NCBI RefSeq assembly: GCF_040066175.1
Contig: NZ_JBEAAM010000010.1
Coordinates: forward strand, 1 to 64,000
Direction: 5' to 3'
DNA length: 64,000 bases
DNA from: Solimonas sp040066175
GTDB taxonomy: Bacteria > Pseudomonadota > Gammaproteobacteria > Nevskiales > Nevskiaceae
This document shows positions 58,066-64,000 of the stretch, piece by piece. Below the pieces are notes generated by a model, which did no database searches, had not been told where the DNA came from, and worked only from the letters and a program-made list of their open reading frames with translations. Position numbers and translations under genes: made by a program. How positions within the stretch are numbered: the stretch's first letter is position 1; each line of letters starts with the position of its first letter.

Positions 58066-58215
58066 TCAGCCGAGCCCGTTCAGATCCCCCGCGACCGTCT
58101 GCACGACCTGTGCAACCGCCAGCGAGACCACCAGTGCGCCGGTGATCCAGCGCGGGCTGCTACGCAGGTGGGCGGCCAGATGGGCGGGGGTGATCGGTGT
58201 GCGGGGGTCGGTCAT
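58066..58215 (-). CDS. Small single-pass membrane protein upstream of katG
   Basis: A 49-aa open frame with good codon use for this genome, starting at ATG with GGAG seven bases upstream. It begins TDPRTPITPAHLAAHLRSSP, then has one hydrophobic helix (WITGALVVSLAVAQVVQTVA) and ends GDLNGLG. It lies 47 bp before katG on the same strand, so probably shares its transcript. No family is recognised. The alternative opposite-strand frames here are Arg/Ser-rich and look spurious. A small stress-linked membrane protein is possible. Confidence 0.5.
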   Translation of the reverse strand: MTDPRTPITPAHLAAHLRSSPRWITGALVVSLAVAQVVQTVAGDLNGLG

Positions 58216-58401
58216 GGGACGCTCCGGGGGTTGGTGACCGCATCCTGCGCGCCCGCGATCAATAAGTGAAATTGATTGTTTGTTATACGTCGATAGTCAT
58301 TGACAACGTCCGGACGCGCCGGCGCGTTGCCGCCATTGGCCAAAAACCCTGCGATCCCGGAGAATTGCGCGCTCTTTTTTTGCCGACCCGTGAACCTGGA
58401 C

Positions 58402-60468
58402 ATGGCCCGCGACCTGCTGCTCGAACTGGGCACCGAAGACCTCCCCGCCCGTTACGTGGTCCCGCTGGCCGAGGCCCTGCGCAAGGGTCTGGCCGAGGGT
58501 CTGCACAAGCGCGGTGTGACGCTGGGCGCGGTGCGCGGCTACGCGACGCCGCGGCGCATTGCCGTGCTGCTGTCCGCGGTCGCGGAGCGCCAGCCGGATC
58601 AGCAGGTCGAACGCCTGGGGCCGGCGCTGACCGCAGCCCTGAAGGACGGCCAGCCGACGCCGGCGGCGCTGGGCTTCGCCAAGTCCTGCGGCGTCGAATT
58701 CGCTGCACTGGGCCAGAAGGACGGCAAGCTGCACTTCAGCAAGTCCCAGCCCGGCCGAGACACCACGGCGCTGCTGCCGGAGATCTTCGAAGAGACGCTC
58801 AAGCAGATGGACGAGCTGGTGCCCAAGCGCATGCGCTGGGGCAGCGGCGACGAGACCTTCGTGCGGCCGGTGCAGTGGCTGCTGTGCCTGTTCGGTGCGG
58901 ACGTGGTGCCGCTGCAGCGCTTCGGCCTGACCGCCGGCCGGCTCAGCCATGGCCATCGCTTCCACGCACCGGGCGCGATCGAACTCAACGCCCCGGGTGA
59001 CTACGAGGCCGCGCTCAAGGCGGCGATGGTCTGGGCCGACATCGACAGCCGCAAGGCGGAGATCCGCCGCCAGATCGAGGCCGAGGCACAGCGCCTGCAC
59101 GGCCACGCGCGCATCACCGAAGACCTGCTCGACGAAGTCACCGCGCTGGTCGAATGGCCGGTCGCGATCACCGGCCGTTTCGAAGCCCGCTTCCTCGAAC
59201 TGCCGCCGGAAGTGATCGTCGCCACGGTCGAGACCAACCAGCGCTACTTCACCGTGTTCAAGGACACGGCGATGACGCAGCTGACCCACGCGTTCATCAC
59301 GGTGTCGAACATCGTCTCGCGCGACGTATCGCAGGTGATCGCCGGCAACGAGCGCGTCGTGCGCCCGCGCCTGACCGACGCGCTGTTCTTCTGGCAACAG
59401 GATCTCAAGCAGCCGCTCGAGGCCTACGGCGCGCGACTGGCGACGGTGACCTTCCAGAAGGAGCTCGGCAGCCTCGCCGACAAGGTCGCGCGCGTGCGCA
59501 GGCTGGCGGTGGCGATCGCGCGTAGGCTGGACGTCGATGCCGGGCTGGCCGAGCGCGCCGCGGCGCTGTGCAAGAACGATCTCGTCACCAGGATGGTGTA
59601 CGAGTTCCCCGAGCTGCAGGGCCTGATGGGCGGCTACTACGCGGCCAAGTCGGGCGAGCCGGCTGCGGTGGCGCAGGCGGTGCGCGAGCACTACCTGCCG
59701 ACGCAGCAGGGCACGAGGATTCCATCGACCCCGGAAGGCCGCATCGTCGCGCTCGCCGACAAGCTCGATACGCTCGCCGGCATCTTCGCGATCGGCCAGA
59801 AACCGAGCGCGAGCAAGGATCCGTTCGCGCTGCGCCGCGCCGCGCTGGGCGTGCTGCGCATCTGCCTCGAAGCGGAGCTGCCGCTGGACCTGGGCGCATT
59901 GCTGCACGACGCGCTGGCCGCGCAACCCGCCGGCCAGCGCGGTGACAGCCTGCACGCGGAACTGCTCGACTTCGTCTTCGAGCGCCTGCGCGCCTGGCTC
60001 GTCGGCCAGACCATCGGCGGACGCGAGATCAGCGCCGAGATGTTCGAAGCCGTCAAGGCGATGGGGATCACCGCCCCGCTCGACTTCCGGCGCCGGCTGC
60101 TCGCGGTGCATGCCTTCGTCGCCGAGCCGGCCGCGCCGAATCTCGCCGCCGCCAACAAGCGCATCCGCAACATCCTCAAACAGGCCGGCGCGGCCGGCGG
60201 CGAGGTCGATCCGCAGCGGTTCGAGCACGACGCCGAGCGCACACTGCTGGCGCGCCTGAGCGAACTCGAAGCGCTCAACGCCCGCACCGCCGATTACCGC
60301 ACGCGCCTGGTCAACCTCGCAGCATTGCGCGAACCGGTGGATGCCTTCTTCGACGGCGTGATGGTCAATGCCGACGACCCGGCGATCCGCGCCAACCGCC
60401 TCGCGCTGCTCGCGCGCCTCGACCGGCTGTGCCGCTCGGTGGCGGATCTGTCGCAGTTGCCCGGCTGA
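58402..60468 (+). CDS. glyS: Glycyl-tRNA synthetase beta subunit
   Basis: A 688-aa GlyRS beta chain. N-terminal RDLLLELGTEDLPARYVVPL is characteristic; the central HD-like domain and the C-terminal anticodon-binding domain (about residues 580-670, with FFDGVMVNADDPAIRANRLA) are present. It recognises tRNA-Gly and works with GlyQ. The start MARDLLLEL is preferred; a GTG four codons upstream is possible. It is separated from glyQ by 2.6 kb containing katG and a terminator, so it must have its own promoter, probably in the AT-rich 58.26-58.31 kb gap. Confidence 0.96.
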   Translation: MARDLLLELGTEDLPARYVVPLAEALRKGLAEGLHKRGVTLGAVRGYATPRRIAVLLSAVAERQPDQQVERLGPALTAALKDGQPTPAALGFAKSCGVEFAALGQKDGKLHFSKSQPGRDTTALLPEIFEETLKQMDELVPKRMRWGSGDETFVRPVQWLLCLFGADVVPLQRFGLTAGRLSHGHRFHAPGAIELNAPGDYEAALKAAMVWADIDSRKAEIRRQIEAEAQRLHGHARITEDLLDEVTALVEWPVAITGRFEARFLELPPEVIVATVETNQRYFTVFKDTAMTQLTHAFITVSNIVSRDVSQVIAGNERVVRPRLTDALFFWQQDLKQPLEAYGARLATVTFQKELGSLADKVARVRRLAVAIARRLDVDAGLAERAAALCKNDLVTRMVYEFPELQGLMGGYYAAKSGEPAAVAQAVREHYLPTQQGTRIPSTPEGRIVALADKLDTLAGIFAIGQKPSASKDPFALRRAALGVLRICLEAELPLDLGALLHDALAAQPAGQRGDSLHAELLDFVFERLRAWLVGQTIGGREISAEMFEAVKAMGITAPLDFRRRLLAVHAFVAEPAAPNLAAANKRIRNILKQAGAAGGEVDPQRFEHDAERTLLARLSELEALNARTADYRTRLVNLAALREPVDAFFDGVMVNADDPAIRANRLALLARLDRLCRSVADLSQLPG

Positions 60469-60493
60469 ACCGGCATCGCGCTAGAGTCACGCC

Positions 60494-61060
60494 ATGAAGA
60501 TCGTGATTCTCGACCGCGACGGCGTCATCAACGAAGACTCGCCCGACTACATCAAGTCGGTCGCGGAATGGCGGCCGATTCCCGGCAGCCTGGAAGCGAT
60601 CGCCAAGCTGTGTCAGGCCGGTTTCCGCGTCTTCGTCGCCAGCAACCAGTCGGGGCTGGGCCAGGGCCTGTTCGACTACGACGACTTCTGCGCGATGAAC
60701 GACCGCATGCAGCAGCTGCTCGCCGAGCTCGGCGGCCGCATCGACGGCATCGCCTTCGCACCAGATCACCCGGATGCGCCGACACTCAACCGCAAGCCGG
60801 CACCCGGCATGATTCTGGACCTCGCGCGCCGGCTCAATGTCAGTGCGGAACTGATTCCGGTGGTCGGCGATTCGTGGCGCGACATCGAAGCGGCACGCGC
60901 CGCCCGCGCGCGGCCGGTGCTGGTGCGCAGCGGCAACGGTCGCCGCACCGAGGCCGAGCACATGACCGACCTGCGCGGCGTGGCGATCTACGACGATCTC
61001 GCCGCCTTCGCCGCAGCGCTGATCGCGGCGCAGCAGGCGCTGCCACAACTACCGGCGTAA
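60494..61060 (+). CDS. gmhB: D-glycero-beta-D-manno-heptose 1,7-bisphosphate 7-phosphatase (GmhB-like)
   Basis: A 188-aa HAD phosphatase. The nucleophile motif is VILDRDGVINEDSPDYIKS (Asp7, Asp9 with the GmhB-like DRDGVIN). Motif II/III: FVASNQSGLGQGLF and RKPAPGMILDLARRL, and motif IV: VVGDSWRDIEAARAA. It removes the 7-phosphate in ADP-heptose synthesis for LPS core. E. coli GmhB has a four-Cys zinc loop before CRKPxPGM; here the sequence is APDHPDAPTLNRKPAPGM, without cysteines, so it is a zinc-free variant. It directly follows glyS by 25 bp, an order common in Xanthomonadales relatives. Confidence 0.88.
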   Translation: MKIVILDRDGVINEDSPDYIKSVAEWRPIPGSLEAIAKLCQAGFRVFVASNQSGLGQGLFDYDDFCAMNDRMQQLLAELGGRIDGIAFAPDHPDAPTLNRKPAPGMILDLARRLNVSAELIPVVGDSWRDIEAARAARARPVLVRSGNGRRTEAEHMTDLRGVAIYDDLAAFAAALIAAQQALPQLPA

Positions 61061-61074
61061 TGCGCGTCCTGCGC

Positions 61075-61102
61075 AAGCCGGGGCCAACCCTGGCCCCGGC
61101 TT
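61075..61102. terminator. Bidirectional terminator between gmhB and folB
   Basis: AAGCCGGGGCCA-ACCC-TGGCCCCGGCTT, a 12-bp perfect stem followed by TTTC rightward, between convergent genes. Confidence 0.85.
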
Positions 61103-61112
61103 TCAAGACAAG

Positions 61113-61487
61113 CTACCTCCCACAGACCGCGTAGTCCTCGCGGCGACGCTCGATCTCGATGCCCACGGACTTCGCGCCGGCCACCGCGCCCGGCTTGCTC
61201 AGCACCAGGCGCAGCGTCTGGATCGGGAACTCGCTGAACAGACGGCGGGCGATCCGCTCGGCGAGCGTCTCCAGCAGCGCTGGCTGTTCGGCTTCCGCCA
61301 GCCTGGTCACGGCCTCGGCGACCGCGGCGTAATCGACCGCATCGCGCACGCGGTCGCTCGCGGCGGCCTCGCGCGCGTCCACGCCCAGATCGAGGTCGAA
61401 CAGCAGGGGACGCTTGAGCTGCCGCTCCCAGGCGTGGACGCCGATGATGGTTTCGACGTGCAGACCGCGGATATGGATTCTGTCCAT
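61113..61487 (-). CDS. folB: Dihydroneopterin aldolase
   Basis: A 124-aa FolB that cleaves dihydroneopterin to 6-hydroxymethyl-dihydropterin and glycolaldehyde in folate synthesis. MDRIHIRGLHVETIIGVHAW and ERQLKRPLLFDLDLGVDAR fit the family; the substrate Glu and Lys lie in ALLETLAERIARRLFSEFPI and LRLVLSKPGAVAGAKSVGIE. The chosen ATG lacks an evident ribosome site; an in-frame ATG seven codons earlier is possible. The long open frame extending to 62657 is antisense to the WS/DGAT gene. Confidence 0.92.
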   Translation of the reverse strand: MDRIHIRGLHVETIIGVHAWERQLKRPLLFDLDLGVDAREAAASDRVRDAVDYAAVAEAVTRLAEAEQPALLETLAERIARRLFSEFPIQTLRLVLSKPGAVAGAKSVGIEIERRREDYAVCGR

Positions 61488-61664
61488 CGGTGCTTGTCCA
61501 GGGGACATGGTTGACCGTTTGCGAGCGCAAAGTATGGGGCCAAAGGACCCGCGGCCCAATGTCAGCCGCGCCCTACTCCGTCCGGAGTTGGCCAGGCGCA
61601 GAGAAATCGGGCACCGTATTTGCAGAGATGCCGCTGCACCATCAGGCCGAGGAGGGGAGAAAAC

Positions 61665-63095
61665 ATGAAATACCTGAGTCCATTGGACGCAGCATTCCTG
61701 CGCATGGAGTCGCCGCGCACGCCGATGCACGTCGGCGCGCTGATGACCTTCAAGCTGCCGGAGAAGGCGCCGCGCGACTTCCTGCAGCGCCTGCTCAAGC
61801 GCATGCGCGAGCACCCGTTCATGCCCGAACCCTTCGACTGCAAGCTCGCACGTGGACGCTTCTCGCGCGTCGCACCGGCCTGGGTCAAGACCCGACTGGA
61901 CATGGACTATCACCTGCGTCACTCGGCCCTGCCGTATCCGGGCGGCGAGCGCGAGCTGGGCGTGCTGGTCGCGCGCCTGCACTCGCACCCGCTCGACCTG
62001 TCCCGGCCGCTGTGGGAGGCGCACGTCATCGAAGGGCTGGCGAACAACCGTTTCGCCATCTACTTCAAGGCCCATCACTGCGCGATCGACGGCATGGGCG
62101 CGATGAAGATGACGCAGAGCTGGCTGTCGGAAGATCCGGACGATCCCAACGTCAGCGGACCCTGGGTCCTGGCGAGCAAGCCCAAGACCGCCGCGCGAGC
62201 GAAGAAGACGCCCGGCTTGGTCGAACGCGTCAAGCAGCCTTTCACGCTGGCCGGCCGGCAGATCCGCTCGCTGGGCGATCTCACCCGCACCCTGGTGCAA
62301 ATGAGCCAGGGCGAGGACAGCGCCACGCGCGCCGCGCTGGCGACGCCGCGCAGCCTGTTCAACGTGCCGATCACGCAGCAGCGCCGCCTGGGCACGCAGA
62401 TCCTCGACCTGCAGCGCGTCAAGGCCATCGGCGAGGTGGTCGGCGCGAGCACCAACGACGTGCTGATGGCGGTCTGCGGCGGAGCGATCCGCCGCTATCT
62501 GGTCGAACTCGGCGCGCTGCCCGAGAAGTCGCTGCTCGCCTCGGTGCCGATGGGCCTGTCGCGCCCCGACGGTCAGGCCGGCAACGCCGTCGTCGGCTTC
62601 GTCTGCCCGGTCGGCACCGACATCAAGGACCCGCGCGCGCGTGTCGAGATGATCCATCGCGTCACGGCGCGCGCCAAGCAGGAGCTGTCGGCGATGTCGC
62701 CGACCGCGCAGGCGCAGTTCGCGCTGCTGGGCATGTCGCCGCTGCTGATGGGCCAGATGACCGGCCTGCTGCCCAAGCTGCCGCCGTTCTTCAACTTCGT
62801 GATCTCGAACGTGGTGCTGTCGAAGAAGCCGCTGTACCTGATGGGCGCCGAGCTGGAGGCCATGTACCCGGTGTCCTTCCTGTTCGACGGCTACGCGCTG
62901 AACATCACGCTGGTCGGCTACAACGACAAGGTCGCCGTCGGCTTCCTCGGCTGCCGCGACGCCATTCCGAGCCTGCAGCGGCTGGCGGTCTATACCGGCG
63001 AGGCGCTGACCGAGCTGGAGCAGGCGGTCGGGCTGGCCAGTGCGCCCGCGTCCAGAATCAAGGCGAAGAAGCCGCGACCGCGCAAGACTGCCTGA
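61665..63095 (+). CDS. Wax ester synthase / diacylglycerol acyltransferase (WS/DGAT)
   Basis: A 476-aa acyl-CoA-dependent O-acyltransferase of the WS/DGAT family, making wax esters or triacylglycerols as storage lipid. N-terminal MKYLSPLDAAFLRMESPRTP and the active site FKAHHCAIDGMGAMKM (HHxxxDG at about residues 136-142) are visible. ASTNDVLMAVCGGAIRRYL (about 263) and VVGFVCPVGTDIKDPRARVE follow. The C-terminus has the typical FNFVISNVV and MYPVSFLFDGYALNITLVGY blocks. The start ATG follows GAGGGGAGAAAAC. Storage-lipid synthesis goes with the acyl-CoA catabolic operon elsewhere in the window. Confidence 0.95.
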   Translation: MKYLSPLDAAFLRMESPRTPMHVGALMTFKLPEKAPRDFLQRLLKRMREHPFMPEPFDCKLARGRFSRVAPAWVKTRLDMDYHLRHSALPYPGGERELGVLVARLHSHPLDLSRPLWEAHVIEGLANNRFAIYFKAHHCAIDGMGAMKMTQSWLSEDPDDPNVSGPWVLASKPKTAARAKKTPGLVERVKQPFTLAGRQIRSLGDLTRTLVQMSQGEDSATRAALATPRSLFNVPITQQRRLGTQILDLQRVKAIGEVVGASTNDVLMAVCGGAIRRYLVELGALPEKSLLASVPMGLSRPDGQAGNAVVGFVCPVGTDIKDPRARVEMIHRVTARAKQELSAMSPTAQAQFALLGMSPLLMGQMTGLLPKLPPFFNFVISNVVLSKKPLYLMGAELEAMYPVSFLFDGYALNITLVGYNDKVAVGFLGCRDAIPSLQRLAVYTGEALTELEQAVGLASAPASRIKAKKPRPRKTA

Positions 63096-63117
63096 AGCGT
63101 CCTGCGTCCCATGCTCC

Positions 63118-63134
63118 CCGCCACGGCGTGGCGG
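63118..63134. terminator. Hairpin between convergent genes
   Basis: CCGCCAC-GGC-GTGGCGG forms a 7-bp perfect stem between the WS/DGAT and DUF3617 genes. There is no U-run; weak evidence. Confidence 0.3.
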
Positions 63135-63140
63135 TGCGGG

Positions 63141-63545
63141 CTACTTGCCGCAGGGCCCCAGATACTTCCCGGACATGACGTGGCGCATGGTCTGGCCCTG
63201 CACGTCCATCGTGCCGACGCCGTCGAGGCTGGTCGGCGTGACCGTGAATTCGTAATGGCCCTTGACGGCGTGCTCGCCGGTGCACACCACGTCGTAGCTG
63301 ACCTTGCCACCGGACTGCTTGAGATTCTCGACCTTGCAGTCGCTCTTCTGGTCCGTGTACACGGCGCCGCGCTTGGCGTCGGTTTCGGTCAGGCACTGCT
63401 TGACCGACATCGGCGGCATCGCGAACGGCATGCCCGGCATTTCCATCTTGATGCTGTATTCCCACTGCCCCGGCTGCGGCGTCGTATCGGCCAGGGCGGG
63501 CGCGCCGAAGGTCAGCGCCAGCAGAGAAGCAAGCCATCGTTTCAT
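63141..63545 (-). CDS. DUF3617 family secreted protein
   Basis: A 134-aa periplasmic protein. The signal peptide MKRWLASLLALTFGAPALAD ends at ALA-D. QPGQWEYSIKMEMPGMPFAM is the DUF3617 opening; cysteines at CLTETDAK, SDCKVEN, VVCTGEH and the C-terminal GPCGK could form two disulfides, and Met-rich MEMPGMPFAMPPM could bind metal. Function unknown. It is 49 bp after, and on the same strand as, a serine hydrolase gene. Confidence 0.85.
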   Translation of the reverse strand: MKRWLASLLALTFGAPALADTTPQPGQWEYSIKMEMPGMPFAMPPMSVKQCLTETDAKRGAVYTDQKSDCKVENLKQSGGKVSYDVVCTGEHAVKGHYEFTVTPTSLDGVGTMDVQGQTMRHVMSGKYLGPCGK

Positions 63546-63593
63546 CGGAGCACTCCGGTACCGGCGGCACGGCCGCCGCTCGGCGACAGCGTA

Positions 63594-64000
63594 TCAGACC
63601 GGCTTGCACGCATGCGCGATCGCGTTCATCACGCCGACCGTGCGCAGCAGGCCCATCGGCGCGATCGACTTGCCGGTGTTGAGCATGGCGACGGAGATGT
63701 CGCGCCGCGGATCGGCCCAGCACAGGACGGTCATGAAGCCGAGATGCCCGAACGCCTCGCCGCAGTGCGGTCCGAACAGTCCGAACGGTTCTTCGCCGAG
63801 CATGAAGCCGGCCGAGAAGCGGATCGGGAAATGCAGCGTGGCGTCCCACTGGATGCGTCCGACCGGATGGATCGCTTCCCTGACCGTGTGGGGCTGCAGC
63901 ACGCGCACGCCGCCGAACTCGCCGCCGTCGAGCAGCATCTGGAACACGCGGCTGGCGTCATCGGCCGTGGCGTAGATGTTGCCGGCCGGGACCACCGACG
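63594..64000 (-). CDS. Serine hydrolase (beta-lactamase-like), C-terminal part, cut by window edge
   Basis: The last ~135 residues of a class C beta-lactamase/esterase-like serine hydrolase, continuing to the right beyond the window. Visible: VPAGNIYATADDASRVFQML, the usual substrate-loop region, and FGHLGFMTVLCWADPRRDIS, the conserved HxG-type motif (GHLG) near the end. The SxxK nucleophile motif would be upstream and is not seen. Members hydrolyse esters or modify cell-wall peptides; the substrate is unknown. It is 48 bp upstream of the DUF3617 gene. Confidence 0.8.
   Translation of the reverse strand, partial: SVVPAGNIYATADDASRVFQMLLDGGEFGGVRVLQPHTVREAIHPVGRIQWDATLHFPIRFSAGFMLGEEPFGLFGPHCGEAFGHLGFMTVLCWADPRRDISVAMLNTGKSIAPMGLLRTVGVMNAIAHACKPV

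Noticed and set aside
58260..58310. OxyR-type ATAG/CTAT repeats in the katG-glyS gap
   Set aside because: One ATAG and partial matches only; the tetranucleotide spacing is not met. The gap is AT-rich but gives no secure motif.

Overview
This is a high-GC (roughly two-thirds G+C), gene-dense bacterial chromosome segment. The gene content suggests a gammaproteobacterium near Nevskiales/Xanthomonadales: ntrB-ntrC-glnA nitrogen control, a lexA-imuA-imuB-dnaE2 SOS cassette, a glyQ/glyS/gmhB neighbourhood, a WS/DGAT wax-ester synthase and an AraC-controlled acyl-CoA catabolic operon. The lineage is inferred from gene content only; there is no rRNA in the window.

Layout. 0.1-4.4 kb is an accessory island: an MmeI-like (type IIL) restriction-modification gene split by one in-frame amber stop, then a brnTA toxin-antitoxin pair. 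4.4-13 kb is a leftward fatty-acid/acyl-CoA degradation operon (thiolase, FadJ-type protein, acetoacetate-decarboxylase-like protein, acyl-CoA dehydrogenase, enoyl-CoA hydratase, CoA transferase) with REP-like hairpins in its gaps and a divergent AraC regulator. 13-15.4 kb is a second patchy zone: a remnant of a molybdopterin oxidoreductase, vapBC, a PPOX-family protein and a tRNA-Ile(UAU)-like gene carrying a 35-nt insertion. 15.4-21.4 kb is the LexA-box-controlled mutagenesis operon. 21.4-32.4 kb holds hemD, a secreted SRPBCC protein, an otsB-GH15-otsA trehalose operon, typA, purT, pyk and a GDPD. 32.4-36.2 kb has a DUF2946-like protein, a TonB copper receptor, and a MerR regulator with DUF2938 and DUF2798 proteins. 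36.3-37.4 kb is a ParDE/RelE-like pair and an orphan gene.

37.5-45.7 kb is a sulfide-response region. Leftward from an ArsR/BigR-type dithiol repressor run a Blh-type sulfur transferase, a DUF2892 membrane protein and an RND adaptor and pump. Rightward run a sulfide:quinone oxidoreductase with the three expected cysteines, a small secreted protein and an ETHE1-like persulfide dioxygenase. 45.7-52.6 kb holds a CnoX-like thioredoxin, a DUF2834 protein with a divergent HTH regulator, and ntrC-ntrB-DUF4124-glnA with visible NtrC and sigma-54 sites. 52.7-64 kb contains carbonic anhydrase, a CPA2 antiporter, glyQ and glyS separated by an opposing katG, gmhB, folB, the WS/DGAT enzyme, a DUF3617 protein and a serine hydrolase cut by the window edge.

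Most of the window is ordinary core and metabolic sequence. The points most worth checking are the interrupted tRNA, the amber-split restriction-modification gene and the RND pump embedded in the sulfide cluster.
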